Shown: positions 32,352 through 44,850, numbered from the stretch's first letter. The stretch: DNA of 64,000 nt from Liquidambar formosana (GCA_039720395.1 CM077826.1:26368430-26432429); one strand, 5' to 3'. The notes: a model not told the origin generated them from the letters alone. A program made the numbers and translations.

Positions 32352-35300
32352 CAGGGACAGACCCAAGCTTAGGCCTGGGGGGGCCATGGCCACCCCTAGC
32401 TTTAAAAAATTCCTCTACTATTATATAATATATATATATATATACAAGTATACAACATAAATGAGCTTTCAACCAATCACGGCCCCTGCTTTAAAAAATT
32501 TAAATTTTTTGCTTTAACACAATCGATAATAGGCCCAACTCCCACTTTATAACCAAAAGTCCAATACCGATTATATTTCCAAAAGACAAAGTCCAAAAAC
32601 AAAAACCTTTTTAGTTTGTACACAAAAGACAAAGCCCAAAATAAATTCATTACCCAAAAGATAAAAGCCCTTTTGTACTTTTGAGTTTTGACCTACCATT
32701 TGTCTTGTATGGTTGTGCACCTTTCCCTTCTATTTGCCTTTTCACCTTCTTTGAACCAAAAATAAAAAAAGCTTTTAAGTTTTCTTAATTTTTTGGACTT
32801 TTCAGCAACTAGGACTTCAAGACTTAAGAGCATAGTGCCTCCTCTAGACTCTAATAGACTAGTAGGAATATAGCCATATGCCCATACAGGATCTCACCAT
32901 TCATACGTTCTTAGTTTCTCACCGAGACGCCGACTGATCGAGTCTCCTCCATAGGTACAATTTTTTATTTTTTTATTTACTTTTTATTTATTTTTTATTT
33001 TATTCAAGTTTTTTAATTTTTTTTGGTTCTATTTTAACCTTTTTTTTTGCTTTATGATTTTGTGTTTTATTAGAGTTTAAAGAATAATCTTTTTGGCTCT
33101 TTGAAAGTGGCCATATTAATAAAATAGTTCTTGTTCAATTTTTTTATTTAATTTTTATTTTCCATCTTTTATTGTTTTCTTCTGTCATTGCCTAATTATG
33201 TCCATTGCATAAATCAGAGTCATCAAGAAATTGGAGAGGCCAGTTAAAAAAAATGCAATAAAGTCAATAAGTGCTATAAGCTATAAAAAGCTATTTAGCT
33301 TTCCATTCTTCACGATTCAAGGTACAATGTGCTACCCTCCTCTTTATTTATTTATATCTATTTATTTATTTTTATTTATATCTATTATTTGAATTCATAT
33401 ATTATGCAGTTTGGACTATGATCTATGTTTTATTGATATTTATAAATTATAAAGTCATGTAATGAAATTGAACTTTAAGTGATAACTTATCTATAATTGA
33501 ATTTGTTTAATATAGTAACATTGTAGATATCATTTATTGGACACATAATTCACTTATAAATATGTATTTGATTTGATTTGATTTGTAGATTATGGGAAAA
33601 GAAAAAACAATATTGGACTTGTTTAAAAGAAAAAGTTCACATGATTCAAAGGTCAATGCTAGTGATGCATTATAGGCAGCCTCTAATGTTGATGTCCCTA
33701 TTTCTGAAAATCCTTCAACAAAATTTCAAAAAATTGAAGTCAATGAATTTGATATTAGTTCGTTGGAGCGTGATCCCAGAAAGCGTCAACAGATATGGCA
33801 TTATGATGTCAATCAACAAGATAAAATTCGGTGAGCTTACATTAAAGCTCATCCATACCAACCTATTCTTTCAAAGTACCCAAAATCTGGACCACCAAGT
33901 CATCGTCGTAGCTTTCAACCTTCATGGTTTAAACTATTTCTTTCATGGCTTGAATATTCGCCTGAGAAAGATGCAGCTTTTTGTTTACCATGCTTTCTTT
34001 TTAATAAGCCATCTGGGCATCATGGGCATTGTGTATTCACTGTTGATGGGTTCAAGACTTGGAAGAAAGTTAGAAATGGCCAAAATTGTGCTTTTCTGAG
34101 TCATATAGGGAAAGATCCTAACACTCTTCATAAAGTTGCCAAGCACTCATATGAGGACTTGATGAACCAATCTCAACATCTACAAAGGGTGGTTGAGAAA
34201 TACACTTCTGAACAAATTGCAAACAATCGGCTGCGGTTGAAGGCCACAATTGATACCGCTCGAGTACTTGCAACGCAAGGGGTTGCTTTTAGGGGTCGGG
34301 ATGAAACCGTTGATTCATTGAATCGTGGAAATTTTCGTGAAATATTGGATTTAGTGGTTTCACATGATGAAAAGTTTATTGAAGCAATAGCCAATGCTCC
34401 CAAAAATGCTTCTTATACATCACCAAAAATCCAAAAGGGAATTTTACATATTTATTCAAAAAAAGTGAAGAAGGCAATTCATGAAGAAATTAGTGATGCA
34501 ATGTTTTGCATAATCGTTGATGAAGCACGTGATGAGTCAATGAAGGAGCAAATGGCTATAGTTTTACAATTTGTTGATAAAGATGGCTTTGCGCGGGAAC
34601 GGTTTTTTGGGGTTGTTCATGTCTCCAACACTACAGCATTAACCTTAAAAAAGGAGATATATTATGTACTTTCCTAAGAAAGCCTTGATATTCAAAATAT
34701 CCAAGGGCAAGGATATGATAGCGCAAGTAACATGTGAGGTGGGTGGAATGGGTTGCAAGCTTTGGTTGTGAATAATTGTCCATATGCTTACTACATTCAT
34801 TGCTTTGCACATCGTTTACAATTGGCATTGGTGTCGACATCAAAAAAAGTTATTGTGGTTCAACAATTTTTTTCTAAATCGGCTTTTATAGTCAACATTA
34901 TTGGTGCTTCATGTAAACGAAATGAGGAATTGAGAAATGTTCAAGCTGCTGAAATTGCACATTTGATTGACATTGATGAGCTTGAGAATGGAAGGGGACT
35001 TAATTAAATTGGCACTTTACAATGGACAGGAGATATTCGTTGGAGTTCTCACTTGAGATTAGTTTCTAGTTTGTTAAAAATGTTCAATACAACATGTTCA
35101 GTTCTACTTAACATCATTAAGGAAGGAACTACTACTTCCCAACGAGGAGATGCAGACTCAGCTTATCAGACTATGACTACATTTGATTTTGTCTTCATTT
35201 TGCATCTCATGAAAGGAACTATGCAGATTACTGACTTTCTTTGTCAAGCTTTGCAATGCCAATCTCAAGACATTTTAAATGCCATGGAAATTGTTTCATC

Positions 35301-36220
35301 CACTAAAGCAGAAATCCAAAAATATAGAAATGATGGTTGGGATGATTTACTTATCAATGTGAAGTTATTTTGTGAGGCACACAACATAGATGTCTCGGAC
35401 ATGAATGCTTGTTATGTTGGAAGACGAGGTCGAGCTCGTCATCAACAAGATGACTGCATCATTATTGAGTGGATATTTTTTGTGCCACAATAGATTTTCA
35501 ATTACAAGAATTAAATCGTTGGTTTAGTGAGCATGTAGTGGAGTTGCTTAGCCTTAGTTCATCTCTAGATCCTCAAAATGCATATGAATCTTTTAGAATC
35601 GATGATATTTAACAGTTGGTAAGAAAGTTTTATCCACAAGATTTCACAGATCAAGAAAAAGAACAGTTGGAAATAGAACTTCACCATTATGAACATAATG
35701 TAATCCGACACTCGGATTTCAAAATTTTGTCAAATATTTCTGAATTGTGCCAATGGTTGGTAAAAACAAGGAAATCAACAGTCTACCAACTTGTTTACAG
35801 AGTAATTGTACTTGTGCTTACTCTCCCACTTTCTACTGCAACAATTGAACGAGCATTTTCAGCTATGAATATTGTGAAAACCAAAACTTCACAACAAAAT
35901 GGATAATGACTTTTTGACGGACTCTTTGATGTTATACATTGAGAGGGAGATTGCTATGAGATTTAGTACAGAAACAGTAGTTGATAATTTTCAAGATTTG
36001 AAAGAACGTCGAATCCCATTTTGATAGATGATTGAATTGAAATGTGTTAAGAAATTATTATTTGTGTCTTTTCTTTTGTCTACTTTGAATAGATGACAAT
36101 TTTATTTTTGACGTATCAATTTCGTTTTAAATCTTAGTATGTTTTTTGTTCTTGAGTGGTAATTTTTTTTTTTATTCATACTTTGGCCACCCCCAAGATA
36201 AAATCTTGGGTCTGTCCCTG
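32352..36220 (+). mobile_element. Full-length hAT transposon (TTF/ZMYM1-like), inactive
   Basis: Terminal inverted repeats CAGGGACAGACCCAAG (32352 on) and CTTGGGTCTGTCCCTG (to 36220) match perfectly over 16 bp. Just inside the ends are further partly matching sequences (ggccatggccacccc, ttggccaccccc). An 8-bp TSD of the hAT type flanks it: cttggagt (32344-32351) and cttggtgt (36221-36228), one mismatch. The 3.9-kb body encodes a decayed transposase. Confidence 0.92.
33592..36024 (+). pseudogene. hAT transposase (TTF zinc finger, DUF4371, hAT dimerisation)
   Basis: The transposase frame starts MGKEKTILDLFKRKSS and continues in pieces: a zinc-finger-like region with WFKLFLSWLEYSPEKDAAFC and LPCFLF; a DUF4371-type region (GVAFRGRDETVDSLNRGNFR, then SDAMFCIIVDEARDESMKEQ with its conserved Asp); CFAHRLQLALV; and the C-terminal hAT dimerisation motif LPLSTATIERAFSAMNIVKT. 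It ends LKERRIPF at TGA 36022-36024. The family label TTF-type or zinc-finger-MYM1-like is from memory of plant hAT annotations. Early TAG and TGA codons near 33670 and 33832, TAA after IYYVLS (about 34676), and frameshifts near 35470 and 35890 rule out function. Confidence 0.88.
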
Positions 36221-36228
36221 CTTGGTGT

Positions 36229-36383
36229 CTAGTAATAAATTGAATACAAAAACATCTCACAAAAATTAAAATTTTATACATTGTAGTCTGCACCTAATAT
36301 TCCACTCTGTATGAAACAGTAAGAAATGTGGTAAAAAAGACTGAAAATCTTTTATCTTTTTTCCAAGAATAAATTACAGTGAC

Positions 36384-36415
<32 letters not shown>

Positions 36416-36417
36416 TT

Positions 36418-36461
<44 letters not shown>

Positions 36462-37204
36462 GCAATTTACATTTTGTCCTCCTCAACTGAGGGGTTTCAA
36501 CAACTTGTCCTCTTAATCTTTAAAACTAGTTAGATATTTTGCCTCCTTCAACTAACAAAAGAGGGTGTGTTTTATTTATTTAACGGAATTGGTGAAAATT
36601 CGAACATATATACTCAATACAGTTTGCCTCCCTGATCTTTAAAATCTTCACATTTTGCCCTTATCAACTATGGGTGCTCAATAGATACTTCCTCACTCAC
36701 GTTATTTTTCAAAACTTCCACTTATTTTGTGAAAGATTTAAATTATAGTTTTTGTTGAACCATTAATTTTAAGGTCTAAACCAACACCAAGGCAAATCGA
36801 ACGGTTAACTAAACTTCCATTTTTGGGGGGAAAAAAATCATTTGGTTCAACGTTTGTAGCATTATTTGGTTTTTTGTTTTAATCTACTTTATTTTGTGAG
36901 AAATTTAAACTTTAATTTTGTTAAACCATTTGTTCTAAGGTCTAAACCAACAAGAAGGTAAATCAAATAGTTAACTAAATGCTTAATATTTTTATTTGAA
37001 AAAAAAAAAAAATCAATGGAGGAGGTTAAAGTGTGAAGGTTTTAAGGATTAATGAGTAGGCTGTTGAGCAACCCATAGTTTTGAGTGTGAAAATTTTTGA
37101 AAATACTTTTAAAGTTGAGACAATAAGAAATTGCTCCTACTTCAACTTTTAAAGTACTTCAGCTTTTTTAGCTTTTAAAAGTAACCTTTAAAATTTTACA
37201 CAAT
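36229..37204. other. Intergenic DNA with a T16G33 run and inverted segments
   Basis: No gene is seen. T16G33 lies at 36412-36460. About 36620-36700 (ctttaaaatcttcacatttt, caactatgggtgctcaa) and about 37010-37090 are roughly inverse complements, suggesting another decayed long-TIR element between about 36465 and 37100. A direct repeat (taaggtctaaaccaacac/ag) occurs at about 36770 and 36937. Confidence 0.4.
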
Positions 37205-37213
37205 AAAAAATTA

Positions 37214-38353
37214 GGGTACATAAAAATCATTTTAGCACCTTGAACTTTTCTAAAAAACCCAATGTAGTACCTAGATTTTTTTTTTTTTTTTTTCTCCCAA
37301 TTTAATACCTAAACTTCACTATTTGTGCCTCAATGTGGTCCCGACCCCAAATGTCGTCCAAATAACTTAAAGGTCACATCACGTGCCGTCACGTGAGTGA
37401 CATGTAACATCTCACATAGAGTCTATGTGTTAAAAGTGGTTAAAACATAATAGTTGAATAAACACTTTTAATATCCTATATTTTCATTTAGTTGCAATTT
37501 AGTATATAAACTGAAAAAAAAAAAAAAAATTCTAATTTGATATCCAAATTACACTAAATTGTACCAATTTTGATCCAAGCATAAGCATAAGTTTTAGCAA
37601 AATTGATTTTTAAAAATTGATTTTAAAAAAATTGAAATTTTTTTAAAACCTACTATAATGGACGATAAACATTTATATCATATGCTACCTTTTTAAATTT
37701 TAGGTTCATCGGTTATGTTCCCATTAGCATGTGTTGATATAAGTTATATCAGCACTATGCATTGGAAGTTGTATCCCTTATACTGGTCTAATGTACCTCA
37801 TATTCCACTAATGCACAAGGTATAACTCCCAATGCGAGTGTTGATATAAGTTATATCAGCACGTGCTTACCTAATCATCTTCCTTAGGTTCATATCTTTT
37901 AATTGTAGGTTTTCATGTACATGTCCACCATCCATTATAGCAGGGTTTTATATATATATATCAATTTTGCTAAACTTATGTTTGGACCATATCAATTTTG
38001 CTAAAACTTATGTTTGGACCAAATTGATACAATTTAGTGTAGTTTGGGTATTAAATTAGAAATTTTTTTTTTAATTTAGGTACTAAATTAAGACTAAATA
38101 AAAAGTATATGATATTGAATGTGTTTATTTAATTACGTTTTAACCACCCTTGACATGTAGGTTTCACGTGGGATGACATATGTCACTCAAATGACGACAC
38201 ATGACGTGTCCATTAAGTGATTAGACGGCATTGGAGTAGGGACTACATTTGAGCAAAGCAGTGAAGTTTAGGTATTAAATTGGAAGAAAATATAATAGGT
38301 GTACCACATTGGGATTTTTGGAAAAATTCAAGATACTAAAATGATATTTGCCC
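37214..38353. mobile_element. 1.14-kb palindromic fold-back element (MULE-like MITE)
   Basis: The left half is the diverged inverse complement of the right half along almost the whole length. Pairs include cattttagcacc / inverse cattttagtatc at the ends; ccaatttaatacctaaacttcac on both arms; gtttagcaaaattga; tactataatgga against tgctataatgga; and near the centre gttgatataagttatatcag. The loop around 37780-37815 is only about 35-50 bp. A 9-bp TSD flanks it: aaaaaatta (37205-37213) and aaagaatta (38354-38362), one mismatch, the length typical of Mutator-like elements. Outer ends are GGGTACAT... and ...TTTGCCC. No coding region is seen. Confidence 0.8.
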
Positions 38354-38362
38354 AAAGAATTA

Positions 38363-38985
38363 TTAAAAAATTTTATTTCTTTACTTTTAGAAGTAAAAAG
38401 GATAAAGTAGACACTTGAGAGAGAGAGAGAGAGAGAGAGACGTGGTGTGGTTTGGTTATGAAGCTCCGTCGGCGGCGCGTGGATGAAATTCGCACGCACT
38501 TGGCACTTGTGAAGAGAGAGAGAGAGAGAGAGAGAGAGGAGGTCATAGATGGAAGATAATGGGAGGTTTGGAATACATACGATACCTTGGTTTTTTTCCC
38601 AATCTCCAAATTAATAGCACACCACAACAAACACGGGGAAAGCGATATACCACCATTCATAAGTCGACAAGGTAAAAGTACCGAACTTCAAATACTCCGA
38701 AATTTTACATTTTGGTGACCACTTCCTAAATTGATACCAAAAAAAGAAATTTCTAGTCGATTTATATCAATTTAATGGTCAATTTGTAGCAAGTTGATAC
38801 GCAAAGTCTTTTTTTGGGTATTAGTTTATGATGTAGCCATCAAAATGTAATTTCTCCTTCCTACCGTGTCCTAGAATTTTCCTTTTGGGCAAAGACAAAG
38901 TCAAACAGCCAGCTGAAAAATCCTGGAAAACGCGTTGCAATTACAAGGTGAGACGATGTAAGGTTCGTAAGAACAGAGAGAGTTC
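38363..38985. other. Intergenic DNA upstream of the zinc-ribbon gene
   Basis: Two (GA)n runs (about 38417-38440 and 38514-38538) flank an 80-bp GC-richer patch. The remainder has no gene. Confidence 0.5.
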
Positions 38986-39039
38986 TTGGATTCCTCATCC
39001 CTCAATTTCTCAGCAGCATCGTATTATGTATTTGTTCCC

Positions 39040-39047
39040 TATAAATA
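39040..39047 (+). promoter_or_regulatory. TATA box for the zinc-ribbon gene
   Basis: ccc-TATAAATA-ttgg lies about 95 bp before the chosen ATG at 39142, a normal core promoter spacing with a 5' leader of roughly 60-70 nt. Confidence 0.5.
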
Positions 39048-39141
39048 TTGGCAGATGGTTCTTAATCTTCAAAACAACCCATTTCCAATCCTTGAAAGAG
39101 CAAGGAAACTCGGAGGTCAAGACCAAAAAAATCAAGGAAAC

Positions 39142-39345
39142 ATGAGTGTATTGTCAATATTTGATTTGCAGGAAAAGGTAATAGGTAGAGAAGGAGCCGC
39201 CTCTGCATGTCCATACTGCGGAGGGCCTGTGCTGGCCTTCGACTTCGATTGTCATTTGCTCTTTTGTTTCTTTCCTATTTCCCACAAAACCAAGAGGAAG
39301 TTCTACTGCACTATTTGTTCCAGACAGTTGGTTCCTTCCCGTTGA
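39142..39345 (+). CDS. Small zinc-ribbon protein, 67 aa
   Basis: The frame from ATG 39142 reads MSVLSIFDLQEKVIGREGAA, SACPYCGGPVLAFDFDCH, LLFCFFPISHKTKRKFYC, TICSRQLVPSR, then TGA. CPYCGG and CTIC-type pairs about 35 residues apart form a four-Cys zinc ribbon. Short plant proteins of about 65-75 residues with CXXCGG, an FCFxP hydrophobic stretch and a C-terminal CXXC pair form a small family of unknown function that I recall only generally. The frame is open further upstream (to 38986), but the internal ATG is preferred because the TATA box at 39040 makes the upstream part untranscribed. An AG acceptor-like site (ttgatttgcag, ends 39171) sits inside; splicing there would remove the first residues. 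It is intact and probably real, with unknown function. Confidence 0.55.
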   Translation: MSVLSIFDLQEKVIGREGAASACPYCGGPVLAFDFDCHLLFCFFPISHKTKRKFYCTICSRQLVPSR

Positions 39346-42300
39346 GATCCCTTATTCCTCCTACTCAATCCTTAATAATAAAGTCTCTCCATATTAAACC
39401 AATTTTTTTTATGTATGAATTTTGATGGAGACTGCGTGTCTAGCTAGCTAGCTGCCAACCTACTTCCCACCTACCTAGGCTATATACATATGCAACTATA
39501 TATATAGTCTTATTGTACTTGTTATTTGTGATCTGGTGCCTCTTGTAATTGTGGTCTAATAATCAAGATTTTCTATATATATTGTTTGCTACCTACTTAG
39601 CCCCATTGTATTATCATCACTTTGCATTTATTTTAAATTTAAGAGTATGTTACTCTTTTGGACTAGCTCTTGTGTTCCATAGCAAATTAATAAGCAACCA
39701 GACTCTTGGGGTCCATGCTTGAGTAGGGAGCTCCCTATTTTTAAAAATGTCCTATTTTCTCAAAAGTAGGGAAGGAATCGGAAGTCCTCTTAGAGATGCT
39801 CTAACAAGTCTCGATCAACTAATTTTAATCCCTACCTTAGCCACCACCCAAAACAAAAAAAAAACAAAAAAAATGGAAGAAAGAAAGAAAGAAAGAAAGT
39901 AATTTTAATCCCTAATTAATTAATTAACCAACCTTCCCATGTAACTACAGTTGGCACCCTCCTCAGCCTATACATGGGGTATTAGCAGCTGTTTCCAACT
40001 ACTGTTTCTATCCCAAGGGCAAGTTCTTTCGCATTACTCATTCGTCTACCACTGAAAACATTATTTCCAGTCCGATTTGCATGTGTTAATTAGCATGCCG
40101 CCATTGTTCATCCTGAGTGAGGATCAAACTCTTCATGAGATTCATAATTACATTACTTATAGCTTTCTTGTTCGTAGACAAAGTGGAATCGGAATTGCAT
40201 GTCTTTCATTCCAAGACATAACTTATTTAAAAGTACTATTTGAAGAAAGGAGATTTGTTCTTGATCTCCCACCCTAGCCTCTTAGAAATATTCAAACATT
40301 ATTCATTTTCTTTTGAAATCTCGATCTCTCATGGTACTCATTGAAACTTAACAGTCTCACTCTCTTTATTCACTCTCATTTTGGAACAAATGTTGGGCCC
40401 ATAGCACATGCCACTCCCTCATTGTGTTTTTTATTGGCATGTCAAATACAGAGCCCCGATAGTAAACTTCTATTCATACATGGCGTTTGGACATGCACGT
40501 TGATTAGGATGTGAATAAAAATACTATCCATCAGATATGATTTATTCTCCGGCCATATACGGGATACAAGAAATTAAGAAACTCATGGAGCTGAGGTTAA
40601 ATTTATTTTATTTGATGGAGAGATATATCTATCTATTTAACAAAATGCACATTTGTAAAAATACAAACCAAATACTTCCTCCGTCCTAAGTCACTCTATA
40701 ATGCTTATACCTCTCGGATGTGGATCCTCTCCAGTCTACCTCCCACCGGTTGTGTCCAGTTCACGGCTGTTAGTCCCTCAAGGTGATCCAACAGCTTCTA
40801 ACATGCCATGTCATATAGCTTTTTTAAATTAAATAAAAAAAAAAGGTAAACACAAACTTATTTCTGTTAGTTTGACGACCAGTGTTAGCGGCATCACTTT
40901 CCTCTTCTCGCTCCAACTTCGCCCTCATCATCGACAACTCTCCGATCACCTTCACCATCAACAACTCTGGGATGACCCCTTTATATATAACCTTTTTCAC
41001 CGCTGTTTCGCAGCATCAGCACCATCTATGGTGATGGGATTTCATGGCTGGACCAAGAAGTCGTAACTTCTCTTCCGACGGTGGTCGGAGAAATCATGGG
41101 TCATCAATGATCTTCTTTCACTGAGTTTCTTATGGTTTTCTTGGTTGTCTGTCTTGGAGCCTTTCAGTACACATGGTAATCCAAAACCTCATTAATAGAT
41201 TTTGAAGGATATAAATTGTTATTATGCGGATTGCGAAACTGTGATGAATGCTTGACCAAAAAAAACCAAAAGAGTAACAGTGCTGATCAATGACTTGATA
41301 CTTCAGAGGACCATCTTTTGTTGGGTTTTTTTTTTCTTTTTTTTTTTTTTGGCCCGTCTCCTCCCAGCCGTCTATGTTCCAATTTTCCGAACAATCCATG
41401 ATTAATTAGCTCACACCAAACACCAGTTCTAATAACAAAAGCAAGAACAATTTCTATATAAAAAAATTTTGAAAAATGTAAAAAATACCATAAGTGAATG
41501 CTTGCTATGAGCTGTGGGATTGTCTCGGATGAAGTGGTGCATTTGCAGTCGTAAACTGGACATTATTGGTGGGAAGTGGACTGGAGACGATCCTCTCCCG
41601 TAACTCTTTCCCAAGAAAAGAAAAAGAAATTACTCCTAATTAATTAAAAATAAACTAATCCCATCGATCCTTTCTTGTCTTTTATTTTTGTCTGCCAACA
41701 ATGGTCTGAGGGTTATCCTTGTTGTCTAACTAATGAATCCGAATGGGCTCTTCCTATGACCCAACAGAGACACTCTAATAAAATATGATACACCCAAAAA
41801 TATTGGTCCTCACTTAATGAGCAAACCCAAGCTTCTATGAGACGAGAAGCTGATAGCACATAAGCCGCTCCTATAGCCACCCTTTTTCCTTCAGGGCCAA
41901 GAGAGATAGTTGATATCTCTACTAGCTTCTTCCATGATGGCACTCTTAGTTTGAGATGCATCAAATTAAAATAATAATAAGATTAGGGTCACGTTCCTGT
42001 TGGTGGAGGAGCATACCATTGTTTCCAGCTTGTCCTTACAAATGGTCCCACGCACAATTCCCAAACTGCTTTAAAGTTGAAGGTTTCCTTAGGAATTAAG
42101 GTGATTCCCCCTTAAAAAATATCTGGCATCGATCTTCTAGGTATAGGCTAAGTTAGTCAATCATTGATTATAGGATATTTGGACTTGGCTCCAATTAATT
42201 TTTGACTTTAATTTGCCCTCTCTCCACGTAACCCTCTGCCTCAAGGAATCTCATAATAGGCTAATTACGTCAACATTTACTACAACCTATTCAACAAAAG

Positions 42301-42994
42301 CAGTTCCCTTCCATTTTGTACGTATGTATGTTCTTTCTCCATTGTGAATTTGACTTTGTGACCAAGGCCAGCCTCACACTATTCTAGTCCATCCACGCCT
42401 AAGGTTCCTCGATCCCGTTGCATTTTCCAACGTCACCCAAGGTTAACATGTATGCGCGATCCATTGGAATGTCCAATTGTTAAGGTTAAGAGGAATGCCA
42501 ATCACAATCATGGCAATTGGTCCACACGCCCATGACACACACAAGTCATATCGGGAACCTTATGTTTGAAAGTTTAATTTAAAATACAGAAGAACGACAA
42601 CCGACGCACCAGAAAGACAAGAAGTGAAAGCCCTTAAATTGAATTGAATGAGACTGACGTCTTTCCCCGATCCAGTTGCTTTCTTTGACCTCCATTCTTA
42701 CATTCACATACATATATACTGCAATGAAAGAAAGGACCCTCCCTTGGATACACATCATGCAATATTAGAGCTTGCCAGAGGAACGACAATCATATCACCT
42801 TTCCCCCCTCGCCCCACGCTCTCTCTCTCTCTCTCTCTCTCTGCTAAAATTTAGTCTTCTTTCAGCCTCTCTGATTTAGTGGTCTTGCTGTTACCCTTCC
42901 GAACACCTTACTAAATGGTCAACTTAAAAGAAGTCCGAGGTTTTCTTTAGTATAGAAATTAATACGTTCCTCAGCAAAAAGCACTTTCAACAGA
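39346..42994. other. Intergenic DNA, no gene recognised
   Basis: Holds (GAAA)n at about 39875-39900, a Stowaway-like end (cttcctccgtcctaag, about 40675), a CT run near 42820-42842 and several pyrimidine-rich stretches. A minus-strand frame of 83 codons (41713-41964) reads LKLRVPSWKKLVEISTISLG, but I do not recognise it. Nothing else supports a gene. Confidence 0.4.
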
Positions 42995-43738
42995 TTGATC
43001 AGTCGGGGAAGTGTTTGGGACTTGCAACAGATTGGGGAAAGTCATAAGTCGCAAACACTAGCCATTATTAAAGGCAGGATCACTGCAAAGTTGGAAGGGT
43101 GGAAGGCCCTGCCGCCCCTGCGGCTACTGTCTTCGGCAGGGAAAGAGGCGTTATTGAAAGTGGTAGCAATAGCCATTACCACTTATAGCATGTAATAGTC
43201 AAATACCCAAAGCGGCTATGCGACGAATCAATAGCCTTGTGGCCAAGGTTGGGAGGGGGCAGAGTATGAAGGAGAGCAGAGTCCAGTGGCTGAGTTGGGA
43301 TCGAATGGCTGAGTCAAAACAAGAGGGAGGAGCAGGATTTCAAGATTTATTCTCCTTTAATACAGCTTTGCTGGCCAAACAAGCTTGGCGCATCCAATGT
43401 CACCCTTCGGCACTCTGGGGTCAAAACTTTCAAAGGGCAGTATTTTCCTCGTCCCCCACCTCGAGGAGATTCAAAGAGGGGCAATATAAATAGAGGGTTG
43501 CTACAGGATCAAGAATCAGAGTATGGGGGGATAAGTGGATCCCAAACAGGAAGCAAGCCCCTATCCCACAGAAGAATCCCGCCATTTGGTCTCTACTGTT
43601 ACTCTGTTAGTGATCTCAATACTCATTGACAACAATCAGGGTGAGCTTGATAAAAGTCGAGACTTGAAGGCAAAGATTTTTAATGAGGCCTTTTTAATAT
43701 TAACTAAAAGGAAGATGCAAGTTGATAACCAACTGTAA
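42995..43738 (+). pseudogene. LINE reverse-transcriptase C-terminal relic (+)
   Basis: Reads SHKSQTLAIIKGRITAKLEG and LLSSAGKEALLKVVAIAITT, then INSLVAKVGRGQSMKESRVQ, WLSWDRMAESKQEGGAGFQD and TALLAKQAWRIQCHPSALWG. This is the segment between RT and zf-RVT in plant LINE ORF2 proteins. It is broken by stops (after ITTYSM and near 43493) and by a frame change. Neither the catalytic RT core nor a 3' end is present, so it is a truncated, old copy, distinct from the 16-27 kb LINE. Confidence 0.75.
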
Positions 43739-43856
43739 ACCATTATGAGATTCAATAAATGAAAATATAATGCAAGTGACAACTAATTTAAGCCATAAAA
43801 TTTTTAAAATTATGTCGTTTTTTATATATTTTTTTTATGATGTCGTTTCTATTTGG

Positions 43857-43889
43857 AAAAAAAAAAAAAAAAGGGGGGGGGGGGGGGGG
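43857..43889. repeat. A16G17 homopolymer pair
   Basis: A16 (43857-43872) then G17 (43873-43889), between the two opposed LINE relics. The A run could be the remains of a LINE tail for the plus-strand relic. Confidence 0.9.
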
Positions 43890-43953
43890 ACTTCGGTCAT
43901 GGGTTGTTTTTTTTTGGTTTTTTTTTAGTAAACTGGATATTATATAAACTAAA

Positions 43954-44850
43954 CTAAGAATTAGAGTTTAGTACATCATGAGGGTAAGAAACACCCTTAG
44001 CATCAGCATCATCAGCATCAAGCTGATCAAACATCCAAATAGTAGGAGCTTCAAAAACAATACAATTGAAATAAAAAAGAGCTCCTTTCTTAGCTATGAT
44101 ATCAGCACTCTTATTGGACTCACGATATTTATGTTGGAGGTGGGCTTCCTCGAACTTGTTCGACAGGCACCTACAATCACATATAACAGCACTCAAAGGA
44201 TGAGCATCTAAGGACTGATTTTGGACCAGTGCAACAACGACAATGTCATCCATATCCACTTGTAACTTCTTGATATTACATTTTAAAGAGAGCTCAAGGC
44301 CATCACGTAAACCCCATAGTTCGGCCACGCTGCTGGTAGCAATGCCCTACTTATGAGTATAACCTTTCATCCATTGGCCCAAATGGTCCTGAATCAATCC
44401 ACAAGCACTTGCTTCTCCAGGGTTCCCACAAGAAGAACCATCAGTGTTTAACTTGTAAAAAGGTCTAGCAAGAGGTTCCATTTAACCATAATTTTCCTGG
44501 GTAATCTTGGGGATATGAATTTGGCAGAAGTGTGGAAGTACTCAGTGGCTTTCATAAGCATGGCATCACAATTATCCCTAGGCAGAATTAAATTTTGCTC
44601 AAAAACAAATTTGTTCTTGTAGTGCCATGAAGCCCAGCAAGCAAAAGAGAAAATAACATAAAAAGGAATAAGCCCTCCCCTTTGGTTGATCTTACAGTGC
44701 GCATGGTGGAGAATCCATGTATTAAGAGACATCCCAATAGTGGTTAGGACATCAGGATTGACCAAAGACCAGAAATCTTTGGCATTTTCACATTCCCTTA
44801 GAATGTGTTCAACAGTTTCAGGAGTTGTAGAGCAGATGGGTTGTTAAAGT
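43954..44850 (-). pseudogene. LINE zf-RVT/RNase H relic (-)
   Basis: The minus strand reads TPETVEHILRECENAKDFWS (zf-RVT end), FACWASWHYKNKFVFEQN, then in shifted frames KLNTDGSSCGNPGEASACGL (RNase H start with its Asp), a TAG inside the Lys-X-Gly segment, and AELWGLRDGLELSL and LQVDMDD with ESNKSADIIAKKG (the remaining acidic residues). This is the RNase H tail carried by many plant LINEs. A frameshift near 44483 and the TAG make it dead. Confidence 0.75.

Noticed and set aside
43535..43738. 67-codon frame as an independent gene
   Set aside because: Its start (DPKQEASPYPTEESRHLVS) fits the WIP-type linker of a LINE ORF2, so it belongs to the plus-strand LINE relic.
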